The notes under the pieces: model-generated
Database searches by the model: none
What the model was told of the DNA's origin: nothing
Seen by the model: the letters and a program-made list of their open reading frames with translations, nothing else
Translations under genes and position numbers: made by a program
NCBI RefSeq assembly: GCF_963678635.1
Contig: NC_087068.1
Location: 51,810,731-51,874,730, forward strand
Length of the DNA: 64,000 nt
From: Symsagittifera roscoffensis
Lineage: Eukaryota; Xenacoelomorpha; Acoela; Convolutidae
Reading direction: 5' to 3'
In this document: one piece after another, positions 26,101-41,100 of the stretch
Position numbering within the stretch: the stretch's first letter is position 1
Layout of the letters: every line of letters starts with the position of its first letter

Positions 26101-29100
26101 CCTGAGACTAGAAAGTATAAGAGTAAGATTAGGATCGGTATTAGACTAAGAAGTTGCACGAATCTATCCGGCCGAAAATAAGATAGCGTGACGAGCAGAC
26201 GGTGTACCCTATCCGAAATTACTCTATGAGTTAACCACATCGGTCCTAACTCATCTGGTGCGACCATAAGTCTCGAATAAGACCTTAATAGCTTAGAATT
26301 AACCAAAAATAGATTAGAATTTAGACAAAACATTTTAAAAATGTTATACGACGATAATTTAATCGAAATGTCTCTACGACTCAATAGATCAGAGCCGATA
26401 TTCCGAACGATAACAGAACTACCCGGAATCGTAAGAAGACCTCGAACCAGAGACGACATACGACAAAGTAGAAACTTACCATATAGTTATATGATAGTAC
26501 GACAAAAGCCAACACAAACTTTTTTATTTAGAACCTTATTAGCAATGAATTTAGATTTTCATTTGCAAACATAAAATCTTGAAGTCAATCTTCATGATCA
26601 TTTCAGGCGCTAAACAAAATTATTAATATACAATAACGATTGATAAAAAGATCTCAGACCGTTTTCTTAAATTCTGCAGTATTATTTGAAACATGTTTGG
26701 AAAATGTTTATTGAAAATCAAAACAAAAATTAGTAGCATGACAATAAATTGTTAGTAATCATAAAATCATCTGTTGTCCCAGCTTCATCACCTAAACATA
26801 ACAGCAATCATAAGCTAACTAATATCATTAAAAAACTAAATATTTTTCTTAAATAAATTTAAACCATTTTAAACTTAAATTCACTTAATTTTAAAATCAG
26901 ATCATCAAGGCTTATCCTTGGATCTTAATTAATTTTCTATTTCACTAAATTTAAAACTTGATCATCAAGGCCTATCCTTGGATCAAAAAGAACAATTTTG
27001 TTCTCCCCCACCCACTTAGCAAGTGTCTAACGACCTCAACCGTCGATTCACTATCCAACCCTTCCAAAAAAACCCAAGACTAATAGAAATTTTTCAACAA
27101 AACTAACCATTCAAATTAGGATAAACAGTGAAGAACTTCGGTTATTCATCCTTCACTTGAACCCTCCTTTTACCAGGTCCAGGATAAATCTTAGACTTAG
27201 TAAGTTTAAAATAGTACCTAACGAACTACTCGCGTTCTAATTATACCTGAACCTTGTGGATCGATTTACTATTCTCCAACCCTTGAACACAATCATTATC
27301 CCTAAGTAAGATTAAGTAAGTTAACACCTTAGCTTATATTAGCCAGGAGAAAGTAAAAAATCATTCTTCGGAATCGATATACTTTTCTCTCCAACCCTGA
27401 ACAAATAGACCCAGGTTAAGCTAACCAAAAAATCGAAAGGACTAACAGTTTAAGGAAATAGACATCATCTAACAACTTTTTGCATCCCTCATCCTAAAAC
27501 TTATGTCATTCAAAAATCTAGGAAATAAACAAACAATCGTTTTACACAACTGTGAAATAGATAACAAAAAATACGATCTTGTAATCACACCTCATACACA
27601 AACAGTTGGATATATCAGAACAAAACGACTAACAATAAAAAAAAATAATAAACAAACAAAGACAAATCACACGAAAAAGATTTTCAAAAAATAGAAACGC
27701 ATTTTCAGAATCAGAAGCCAGCAATTTAGATGAACTCTATAAATTAAAAGAATCGATTGATAAAAATTGTCCCATTCACGATCAATTATATTTTTCCGAC
27801 TCAGAAACAACTTCAAATTCATCAAAAAGAGGAAAAAGAAGAATAAAAAAGCAATATAAACACAAACCAGTACACTTGTATAATTGGAATCAACCAATTA
27901 GACACATCGATAGTTATATATTAACAGTCATTAAACGAAAAAATGAGCCACAGCCACACTCAAAGTGACGAAAGTCCAGATGACGAAGAGGTTTACCCCT
28001 TCCTCATAGATGCACCCGATAATAGAGGGCAGCATGACTTTTGCAAGAATTTACTCCTATATTTGTTTGAACCCGGAATCAACCCATGCAAAGCAGATTT
28101 CCCAGATGAAAAAATCAAAAGACAAACTATTGAACATTATCTGAAAGATATATGTAATTTAACACAACAATACGGAATCTACACCATAGAATTCAGCACA
28201 CTAAATCCGAATCACCGCAAATATGTAATTCAAACAGACGATCTTGAATTAGAATTTTCAAAAGTATTCTTAGAATTTATTAAAAGCATACAATATCATA
28301 ATTCGCAAAGAGCAAATTCCATATTCACTAACGAAGTTTTTGCAATAATCTATAGCTATATTTCAATATTAGAAAAAACAGAATTTAAAAGTATTTCACC
28401 AACCGAGACATCTAAACATACAAAAGTACGACAAGAAATCACATTATTTTCAATTTTTCTACATATAATCAAAGAAAATTTCACGAAAGACGAAGTTTCA
28501 CTACACACAAAACATGACTTACAAAAAATTTTGGCATGGTTTACAATAGATTATTTCACACATAATATAGACTTAATTTCACAAGCAAGAAAAAATTTCA
28601 GACCTCAAAATCCAAACGATGATACTGCCATCACAGAACAGTCAGACTACGTTTGGGACCCTGAATGGTCTCTCATATCCCACAATCAATCTCAAGTCAA
28701 GCAATAAGTACAATATCTTATCAAAGAGATTATGTGAGAGTAGTACCACTGACCATTGATGCAACACCATTAAACTACAATACATTTTTACCTGATACGC
28801 GAAATAACAGTTTAAATTCGACCGTCATACACAATGAAAACCTTAATGGAACTAGGAATCTTACACAACAAGATATCCAAACACCATCACACTTTATAAA
28901 TGAAGAAATCGTCCAAACAACAACAACTACACAACAAAGCATTTCACAGATACGTCCAAATTTAACAACACCAAAAAATACGAACACTTCACTGGCACAA
29001 GTAACCTTACAATCAACCGTTAAACCTTCGGTTGCTCCAAAATATTCTCAAATGGATTATCAAACATATAGACCTATGACAGTACCGTCAAAAACACGAA

Positions 29101-32100
29101 GAACGTTCACAAGAAACACTTTTGCAGAACACAATTATAATTACGCACATTCATCAAAAACAAACTATCCCCCACGAAAAACTAATAATAATCATGTAAG
29201 ATCTCGATATTCGGATAACCCAATGACAACAACCAACTCAGTAAATTTTCAAACTAATTCACATCCTCCGCAGGATCGTAGTGAAAATTACCCATTCTTT
29301 CAACAAAATAAAAATAAAAAGCAAGCACCTCATCATACGGATTACTTATCATCTGATGATGATTATTTACAACCAGATATTTTTGCACCGTATACTCAAG
29401 AATATCGCGGACAAGGAGTGCAAAAACCTTATACATATCATAGAATTTTTTCTCCAAGTCCAACAGATACACAAAATCAACAACCAATACAAATGCAAAA
29501 TCCAACTAATACACAATCTTTTCAACCAATTCAGCCACAAAACCCAATGATCACACACTCGTATCAACCAACTCAAATGCAAAATGAAATACCACTCCCA
29601 TATTACCTTCAACAACACGAAATAACAAAAAATCAACTTTCAAATTTTTCACAAATGCCAAATGCCGCAGAATAACTTCAAAGGACAATGAATCCATACC
29701 TTATGGGTGGATCATCAATAACATCAAACAAACCATTAATGGTATTCACAGGAACAGACCCTGAATATTCTGTAGAAGATTATTTAAATGCAGTAACAGC
29801 AAATTTAATTTTAAATATAGGACCTGAACCAATTAATACACCACTACATCAAAATTGGATACATCGACGCACAGCGTTGATACAAACAACCTTAGATGGC
29901 GCAGCCCAAAAATGGTTTTCAGTATTACCTATAGAAATAAAATCAAATTGGAAAAGATTCACACAAGAATTTTCAAAAATGTTTGACTCCGAAAAAATTA
30001 AACAACACCAAAGAGTTTTATGTAATGAAATTCGCAGATTACCAAATGAAACCATCAAACAATTAGCAGTACGCATCGAAACACTAGTTAGAAAAGCATA
30101 TTCATTAAATACACATGACTATAAAACACAAAAATGACAGAAATTTTAATGATGACCTTAACAACTCAATTAAGGAAAATAGCAATAAAAAAGAGAGCAT
30201 CTCATCCTTCCTCAATTCGAGAACCCAATTTAGATTTTCGAAAACTAGTAGACAAACTAGAGCAAGCGGAAATCACAATGAAACTTGAAGAAACAGAAAA
30301 TCTGAAACTACAGTATGTTAATCGAATCGAAACAAACACTACAAATATCAATAACATACAGGAATCAGATACAGACCTCGTTGAAAAAATCACTGAAATA
30401 CTAAATATTTATGAAAAACACCCAAATTTTAGAGGCAAACCATCTTTCAAAAAATGGTGTAATTATGGCCAACGATACGGACATAGTATATCCGAATGCA
30501 GACAAAAGCAACAGGATAACCAAAACAAACCTCAAAAATATAAAGAACCAAATAAATCATTCTATCAATACATGAAGAAAGATCAAAATCTACCAAATAA
30601 AAATGTATACAGCAACAACAGTTCAGGAAAACCACTTCCGAACAATACTAATTACACAAGGAACCAATCACCATATAACTCAAGTTATAGAGGAAGATCA
30701 CCTGAACGAAGAAAAACACAGAATTCTTCACAAAATCATTATAATCGACCAAATAGTCGAAATAACTACTCCAGATCAAAATCAAATACAACACAATTTG
30801 TTCCTAGATCCAGTTCCCAATCAAACACAAGAAAAAAATACTATCCAAACAATCAATCACGAAACTCATCATACAACAGAAATAGAAACTATTCAAATAA
30901 TCGAAATAGAAGTTATTCAAACAATCGAAATCAGAATTACCCGAACAATCGATCAAGAAATAACTCATATAACAGATAAAACTATCACAGATCAAACGAC
31001 AATTATCAAAACAGATCACGAAATAATTCACAAAATCGACATTCAAGTTATAATAATCGTTATAGAAATTATTCTCAATCACCACATAGAAATAATAACC
31101 ATTATAATAATTCTAAACATCGCTACAGAAGTAGTACACCCAAATATCAAAGACATATTAATCAAGTACAATCAAATGAAGAAACAACATCAGACCCCCC
31201 AGGTATTGACGACACAGGAAATAACGAACTACAACTAAATCAAATAAACTGTGGATCATCAGACAAAGAAAGTGAAACAGAAAACACTATCTCCATAAAT
31301 ATGATAGCATTCGAAAACGACTACAAACGTATTATATATGAACAACCTTTTACATCACATATATATGAAAATCAATTGGAACTTCTTCACAATTATTATA
31401 TTGAACCCATCCATACTACACAAATTGCACAAGAGATTAACGAAATTAACACCGTAAATAAACCCAATGAAAATGACAAAACAAAATGTTTGAATACAAA
31501 TCACATCTACCAAAATGTACAAAAAGAACAACCCAAAGATAAAATTTGGACAATACCATTCCTTTCAGAAAGTCCAAGAAACAAAGAAATTCAACCACCA
31601 GATCTTGAAATTGATTTTTTAATTGATTCAGGAGCAGAATCAAACATAATTAACATTCCCACATGGAATTAAATCAAAACATTACATCCAAAATTAACGC
31701 CTCTTGCAACCTCCAGTAAACTAGCAACAGCACAAGGATCAACATTAGTAAACTATGGAAAAGTTCAATTATTTCTTCTCCCCACAAGAACAATGGAGCA
31801 AATTAAAATTTTAAACTAGCCATTTAAACAAATATTTCATATCACTGATATTAAACACAATATCATTGGCATACCATTTATCTCGAAATTGATACCAACA
31901 ATCAACATCTTGAATAGTAAAATACTAATCAAAGATAAGTACACAAAAACAAAAAATACAGCTCTAACATTTTTTCAAAGAGTAATTAAACAACCACCAT
32001 TCTTTTCAAAATTTTATCCAATTTATAACCAACAACGGAAACACCTGAAACCACTATCAGGAGATATATATAACATTTCCATAAAACAAGTTCACCAATA

Positions 32101-35100
32101 TGATAAAAATCAAAATAAACAACAACTCTTCATGTCAGACTTTGAATTCAAACCTATCCATAAGTTTTTCAAAATCAAGATTTCATCCATAAAATATTTG
32201 AAAAATACGAATTCAGACATCATTTCGTTACATGTATATAACAATACACCATATCAAGTAACATTACTCTTAGGACTTTTAGGATATTGCGAAACAAACG
32301 CTACAATTTCACCAATGCATGAAAAAGCATACCGCGTAAATAATATACTCCAATTATTAGATATTTGTCAATCCACAATTCTTAACGAAGAACTATCCAT
32401 AAATAATATAATAAGTAATGAAAAAAGAAATACAGATTATTTCACAAAAAACCCCATATTTCAAACCTACATTCAACATAAACAACTATACAGAAGATCA
32501 GCAGAAGTTTTTAACAATGTTTAACTTCCAACATTCACAAATAACACAAGACGAATTTGATAAGTTAGCCAAACAGCTTATAAAATATTCAGCAGCCTAT
32601 GCAACATCCAAATTTGATGTTGGAAAAATCAGTTCATCACTACATCTCCCGTTAAAACCTGATGCAAATTTCAAAAAACAAAGAGCAAGTAAAGTACCAA
32701 TTCATTTACACGACAAAGTGAACAGATTACTCGATATTTTAGAGCAATACAAAAATATCTCACCGGTAAACAAAGAAGAACAACCAAAAGGTAACACATT
32801 TATTAACCCTGTTATCATCCTAGCAAAAGGAGAATCATGAAAAATAGTTTTAGACGCTAGATATCTTAATTCACTAATAGACGAATCAAAATGCAATTGG
32901 CCTATTGAACCAATACAAGTTATTTTAACAAAAATAAACGGAAAATACTTTACAACCGCAGATATGAATAGTGCATACAATCAAATGCCACTAGATGAAC
33001 AATCACGACGTTTAACAAAATTTGTTATTGGAAATCAACAATATGAATTCAACCGCCTATTCTATGGAATATCCATAGGACCAGCAGCATTTTCAGCTTT
33101 TATGAGTAAAATTTTTAGACCACTAATACTTAAGAAAAACGCAATCACCTATTTAGACGATGTTTTTATGCAATCACAGACAAAAGAAGAAATGTTTACA
33201 GTTTTAGAACACTATCACAAAATACTTCAGAACAAAAATCTGAAGGCCGCCCCCGATAAATCACACTTCTTTTTAACACGAGTTAAATTTTTAGGAGATA
33301 ATATAGAAAGAAAGACAATCACTCCATTAAAAGCACGCATTGATGCTATTCAAAAACTTCAACCACCAACAAACAAAAAGAAAATCCAAGAATTCCTTGG
33401 AATGTTAAATTTTTTAAGCAAATACGTTTATAAAATGCAATTATATTTAAGACCATTCTATAATATCCTCAGACAACAAAATAATTTTGAATGGAATACT
33501 GAACATCAAACACGATTTCAAGAAATTAAAAAACTTTTAACTGAACAAATTTCAAAGACAATTCCAGATCCAAATCAACCATTCTATGCAATGTGCGATG
33601 CTTCAAATTTTGGCATCGGCGCAGCATTATTACAATCACACAATGGTACAAATAAAATGAACCTTATATCAGCAAATTCTCGATTATTCACTCAAGCAGA
33701 GCTACGACTCTCGACTTTAATGAGAGAATGTACAGCTATAATTTGTACACTTACAGAATATGAATTTCTGATACTTGGATCAAAACATCCAACAGTTCTA
33801 TTCACAGATCACAAACCAATCATTTTTCTTTTTAAACAAAAGTCAAATCCAAATCACCGAGTTTATCGATTTCAATTAATTCTAATGAAATTTCCAAACT
33901 TACATATAGTTTGGACAGCAGGAAAGAATCTTGCATTACCAGATACATTAAGTCGAAATACACCACCTGAATTACTTACACGAAAAACTACAGTTGAAAT
34001 ACCCAAAAATATAAAATTTTACCTTGCAGAAAACGAAACATCACCCCGACTAGAATGCAAATATGCAGTAAAAACTGACATTGAACAATCACAGATAAAT
34101 AACCTACAACACTTCCCACTTTGCTTAGATTGCCAAAATAACCACTACGAAGTTGATCTACTTGGAACATCAACTTTCAAACCAATTCCATACTCACAAT
34201 GGATAAAAAATAACACCCAACAAAAAAGAGTAGAACAACACTCGCATAAAAAAGACCTTTTTCCGTTAATTGAAAAAGAAAATTTAACTGATGAAATAAA
34301 TTTATCAGGACCACAAACAAATGCTTCAAAATACACAATAAATCAAGTTGTTGACCTCCATGACCCACTTGACACAATTCCTTTATCTAAATTAGAAATT
34401 GAAAACATTTTTCTCCCCGCAACAGATAAAATTACAATTAATACCTTGAAACAATATCAAAATCTTGACCCAGTAATTAGACAACTAAAATCATGACACA
34501 AATACAAAACTAAACCCGTTAAGGCAGATACCACAATTTTAGGAAATAAAACACTTCTCCGATATTTTCGAAAATTTAATAATACAACAATTAATGAAAA
34601 CACAGACCTTCTAGAATATCAATTAAATGAATCTACAGTTCCCTGTCTACCCTTAAGTATGATTCTCATAGCTTTTAACATTTCACATACACAAAACATT
34701 AAAGGACACTCTGGATCAGAGAAAACATATTCAAATTTTATACAAAATTTTTATTTCCCAAATGCACCAATTTGGATAAAAGTACTATGCAATGATTGTA
34801 TAGTATGTCAGCTAAATAAACCTTATCCAAATCAAAAACAAAAAGCACAAAAACAAGATTTTAAAGGACAACGTTTATATTTTAACCATCGTATCTCATT
34901 CGATACAAAAGGACCAATTTCACCATCATCTGAAGGAAACTCCTACATTTGGGAATTGTTGACGCATTTACACATTATGTAGCACTTAACCCAGTACCAC
35001 TTTGTAACGCTTATTACGCTTACACAACACTTTATGAACACTGGATAGCCAAGTTCGGATTACCCGAAATTTTAGTTACAGACAACGGTACAGAATTCAT

Positions 35101-38100
35101 AAATAATGAAATCATCACACTATGTCATTTATATAACATTAAGCACAAACCACGTACATCTCATGCACCTTGGACAAACGGCTTAGTCGAAGGTATGAAC
35201 CGTTCACTACAAGAATATCTTAGATGTATCATCAATGGAAATGATACAAGATACACCGAATGGTCAGCAGATGTAAAATTATTTCCCATAGCATTTAATT
35301 CACAAATTACGACAACTCTAGGAATGTCACCATATGAAATGGTTTTTAATCAAAAGCCACGTAAACCAATTATGTTTACAGCAAACTCTCATAAAAACTC
35401 AATTTGTTATAACCTACCTTTACAATTTGTTATAACCTACCTTTACACACACATTATGAAGATCATTTTCATCACCCACAAATTCTTAAATTAGCATCCG
35501 GTACACACACCGAATGGATTTAAAATAGAGATATAAAACACAATGAAGTTTACCAAAAAGTAACAAAAAATTTGTTACAAAGGCAAAACATTAACGAACA
35601 AATAAATTCACGCTTTACGCCAGCCTCCGATTTAAAAATTGGAACATTTTTCTTAATACCTAATTTTAATACAAAAGGAATTTCTAAAAAATTACAACCC
35701 CTTCGTAAAGGACCATACCAAATAATCGCCAAACCCACTGACGTAACATATAAAATCACCGATTCAGACCAGAAAGAAATTGTTCAACATCCAAACAATC
35801 TATTACCTTATTACCCAAAAGAATACGCACTACGCGAATTAACTCAATTATATTCTTTCACAGGTTTAAAAGCTATTCAAAATCACCCACATTTGGAAAA
35901 TGAAAGAAAAGAACAAAATGACATTCACCTCGAAAAACAAAATAAAAAATCAACTACAACCAAAAACAATAAAAAAAAAAGATCAAAATATACCTCAAAA
36001 AGAAAGAAAAAATAAAAAAATGACAGAAAAAATTATACCCCAAGAACACTTCGAGAAATCAGAACATAGAGAGTCATCACGACTTAGAAATCAACCACGC
36101 AAAAACTACAAAACATTCATTCCACAATCTAAAATATTAAAGAAAGTTGAATTTCAAAAACAACTTTAATTTTACAATTAATAATCTTTGCACCTCTGAA
36201 ACATTTAAAACTTTCATTTTTCAAAATAACATGCTGTCAAACACGCAGCGATTCTAGTTCAAAATTAGCCAATAGGATTCATTCAATCCGTCACCTTCTA
36301 TAACTCTAACACAAACCTATTAGACGAAAGATATTAAACTCCAGGCATATCTATAACTATAACTTTACAACCTCCAGGTCAAAAATAAGCAAACCACTCC
36401 AACTTGACAACTAAAATAAATACCACCATAATATTATAACCCTCCTTTATCTAATAACGCAAAGATCAACAATATTTTCCCAACTCAGACCTCAAAAACC
36501 CCCCAAACAAAATGTTCAATTAGCCTAAAGTAAAAGAACGAACATATTAAATTAGCCTACAGTATAAAAATCTCAAAAATACCCCAGATCACTTGACAAA
36601 TAAAAATAAAGTAAAAGAAAACCTCCCGAACACCATAAAATTCGCCCCCAACAATTTTTCACAAAACTCAACCCACTTGTCAAAAAACCAATAAATAATT
36701 CGACCACACTTGAAAATTGCCCCAAACAACAAAAAATATTCGATCAAGAAGCCATTTCTTAAATGCTCTTCTCTCGATCAGTCAACATAATTCTCAACAT
36801 TTTCATAAACTTTTTAACAATTTTTAAACTTTTATTCATATTTTTTTTTGATACCTTTGAAGCTTTTGTAATAATTCTAATCATTTTTTGCAATATTTTT
36901 CAAATTTTCTATTCCATATTTGAACTATACCTACAACTTTCAAAAGCCATTGACCATATTCACAGGTACGAAACACAAAATTTATTTAAATGATACGAAC
37001 CATTTTTAGTAGAACAGATATTTTTTTACTATTTGTAATTTTTATAACATTTTTATCATCCCTCATCTTGACAATTAGCAAATGTATAAAGAAGGCAGTC
37101 ATAACATTCGCCTTAGCAACAATCCTTTTAATTCTTTTCCTAGAAGAATACTACAACAAACATAAATTTTTTCACTAAAAGAAATCAATAAAAAACCCTC
37201 AAAAACTGCTAACCAACAATCACACAGTCAGTCTTCACCGACATCATCCCAAGAAAACCCGACACCACCTACAACTACCCAAAACCCCCAAACTTCTACA
37301 CGAATTTCTTTCCAAGATAACCCATATACCTTTGAAGAACGACACGCTCGCTTATCTGAACCACTAGAACCAGTTCAGCGACAAGCACCTCTAAGTGAAC
37401 CAACATATAACTTGTACCCAACACTACCACAAGAATTAAGTAGAATACGAAATCTTAGTCAAAATCAAAATACAGTTGAAATAAATAGACAAATTATACA
37501 TCCACGACGAAATAGAAATTTTTAAACCCCCGAGTTCATTTTGATATACCCCAATCCCCATCACCAAGTACTCCCGAAAATCCAATTAGCATATTACCAG
37601 AAACCCCTACGCTTCTTTCACAACGTAGCACCTCAAGTCTACCCTCAGATTACTTAGGTTCAACACCAACATCTGAACAAATACGTGAAAATCCCTTTAA
37701 CCCCCCAAACCAAACATCACGACTACCATATTGGACAACACAATCATTCACACAAGGTGAACCCAATTTAATAAATGAACCAATAGATATTTCTACAGAT
37801 ACAACAACATCATCATCACTACCAGAAACATTATCACTACCATCAACACCATCAATAAGCCAGATTTCACCGACACCTTTTCATTTAAATTTCCCAAATA
37901 ACCTCGACGCTAGATTTCGAGAACAATCATCAACAAATATCCCTTTAAGATTAGACTGTATTACATTCACAGCACCCCCACCATTATTTGGACAGCACCC
38001 AGAAAGTAACCGACTCCACAACTGGGCACTTAATAGATTACAATATAGACAAGATATCCACGAAGACAGTCGTGACCATAACATCCAAATACTCCAACAA

Positions 38101-41100
38101 AATAGTCTACAAATAAAATTTGAAATCACGGTTAAACTAAACAACATTGCTCAACATCCTTACCCATTAAACCCACCAAATATAACAGCTCAATCGCTAC
38201 CACCACCATTTATAACAACTGAAGTAATATATAATTACGACAGATATACCAAAAAGACAATTGGTTACATCACATTTTATAACCCGTACTCAGGATTATT
38301 ATACATATGTATATTCTGAAAATATTGATTTTTTTCCAACTCCTTTTTCTAATAATCTCCGATCAGAACATAAATCCTTCTACCCGCACAGGACCCCAAG
38401 ACTTATTAGTAACACATTACGATTGTGAAGAAAATGAACAAAAAACACTACACAAATATGCAATAAATCAAGTATCAATATGCGAAACAGAACCACAAGC
38501 TATAGAAACTACAAATGTAATAGCGACACTCTATTCAAAAGCCCGAGCAACAACAGTTATAGGATATAAATTTACAGCAACATTTTCCGAAAAGAAAGTA
38601 CATTGTTCACAAGTCTCAAACGGAAATAAAAACCGACTTGACCACGAATCATTCTACCAAAGTAATATAGAACGACTTTTGCATCTAAACCCCGACGATT
38701 GTAAAAACGAGTTACTCAGACTAAATATCACAAGAAAAAAAAACACCGACAGAAAATTAGTATATTTTCAAGTCTTTGCCGATTCTGTACATCAAGCAGA
38801 ACTTGAACGATATCAAGGACAAATAAAACTAGATGAAAAATACCCATACAACGGCGCACACAGAAGATTAACTTATGACATACACGATAAGCACTGGATA
38901 CCTCACATTGGTATAAATAACCCATCAAACTGCAAAGCAGACACAAAAAATAAAGGATATCAAGAAATAATGTTTTTCGATTGGAAAATACAACTCGAAA
39001 AAATACAACTCACACGCGATTTATCTGACAACACAATGATCTATCAAGGAATTAGATTACCTTGTAAAAACGATCAAGGCTATTGTGACCCTACAACACG
39101 AACACAGGCAACAATTGTTTGGTTTCCCGAAGATACTTGTACAACATTTCAAGTAGCAAAAATACACGCCCGAATGACAAAATTTCACAAAAATATTTTA
39201 TACAATCAATCCCATATGAACAAGTAAATCTATCACGAAAACAAAGTACTGAATTAAGAAACATCCACAATATAGAAAATAAATTGACACGTTTTCAAAT
39301 ATATCAAGAAACAGAACTCGCATGCAAATACAGAAATCCACTTCACAAAACACAATATTCTGAAATATTAGTTGAATACGAAAATGGATTCGACATGACC
39401 ACTGGAAAAATAAAAATTGTTCCTTATGCCACCGGTCATCCTCTAAACGAAGGAACATCATATATACCAGTTAACTTTCAAAAAATTCATGGTCAACCTG
39501 GTGGACATCTAAAGCCACATGACACTAAAAGCACACGTTTACAAGAACTATCACTAATGAATAATTCTTATTTTGGTAATATCCACTATGATATTTACTT
39601 AGATATGAAATTAGACTACACAATTAGTCGAATTTTTCAGGAAATGTCACTCTCTGAATTAGAAACACTTCACCAACTATGCGAATTAGAACGGACACAA
39701 ATCCTACAATCAATTGCACTAGCAGTATTAAAAATACCCTACGCAGGATATTTACTATCAGGAAATAGATCAAATTTTTTAGACTACGAAGGAAACATTT
39801 TATGGTTTTGTACTTGTACCAAAAAAGTATCACCACTATATGTTTTTGAAGATAAACGATGCTATACAAGAATCCCTATCTTTTACAAAAATAAAGTACA
39901 TTTCGTTGACACACTCTCAAGACGAACATATTTCTGGGATACCGCAGTACCATGTAGATCAGAAAATAGCCACAATGTAGTACAACTGAACGCTGATGAA
40001 GATAAATATTATCTTCTTACCCCATACCCCACATTAATGCAATCACTCAAAAAATTTTCACCCGAAAGCATTAGAGCTATTGCTCGAAACCCAAATATCG
40101 ATTTACAATCAATTGGAATATATTCAAAATCCGATATCCAACATCACATTAGAACACAGCAATTCCAAGAATTATTAACACAAATGGACACTATACAAAG
40201 ACAATCAATTGACCAAAACTTACGCAAACTTGCCGAAACAGCAGGATTTGCAGATATCTATACACAAGATTATAGCGGATATTTTAAATACATTAAGGAC
40301 TATATATATCTAAACGGTGAAAAATACCGACCACAAGATATTTCACCTATAAATATTTTTAGCTTTGTTTCACTAAAAAATGAAATTCTCGATTTTCTAG
40401 GATGGCCCTATTACATCTTAGAAAAATTAACTATTTTATACGCAATGTTTAACTTTATAGGATTTCTTTTTTCACTTTTAAAAGGAATCTATAATACATG
40501 CGCTATACACACACAAGTAAATAGACAAGCAAGTGTAGCACGCATACTATTTGCAGGATTTTTTGGAATTTTTTCATCATCAATAAACAAAATTTTTTTA
40601 GACGCACAAATAAAAGAATATAACACAAAAATAGCGACAAGACAGAACACGTACGACGAAGAACATAATAATATAGAGGTAACGCCTACAGCACCACAGT
40701 TACCACCCCTACCACATAACCATCCATTATCCCTAGTCCCACGAAATTTCCGAAATTTAGCAATAACACATAATCCAAATTTTAGACCAAACATATCGCA
40801 AAGTCCCATACAACATATAATGACACATCATTCACAAGATGAAAATACATATGAACAAATTATCGAACAACCCCATACCACCGCTTTTCAGTCTCAAAAA
40901 AATAATTTTTTTAGCCCACGATGAGCCGACAACTTGGATCCCTACACCGCTCAAATTCCCATCCAACCAACCTCAACACTCCAATTACAATAATTCCACT
41001 TTTTGCTTTCCCACCACCCGATTTCCCAACTAGTAATATAACATCAGGCATGAATTCAGACACTAATTCAAATATTTCAGTTTTATACTCCATTTCACAA

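Noticed and set aside
26079-26459. 126-codon minus-strand frame across the 5' LTR (also at 44,508-44,717)
   Set aside because: Antisense LTR sequence shared by all copies; no motif, and it is cut differently in each copy.
29254-29636. Two minus-strand frames of 83 and 89 codons
   Set aside because: Antisense to the Gln/Asn-rich gag part; Trp/Leu/Ile-rich content is the complement of CAA/AAC codons.
30603-31238. 211-codon plus-strand frame rich in Ile/Thr/His over the nucleocapsid repeats
   Set aside because: It is the off-phase reading of the NRNRNYSNN repeats; the capsid and protease phases pass through the other frame.
32838-34496. TGA read as Trp by an alternative nuclear code
   Set aside because: Host exons use TGG for Trp and have no internal TGA, and other stops in the element are TAA and TAG; lesions or editing explain it better.
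37519-37527. TTTAAAC as a programmed -1 frameshift site
   Set aside because: The heptamer is not in the phase of the incoming frame (which reads TTT TAA), so a canonical slip is not possible; a one-base lesion fits.
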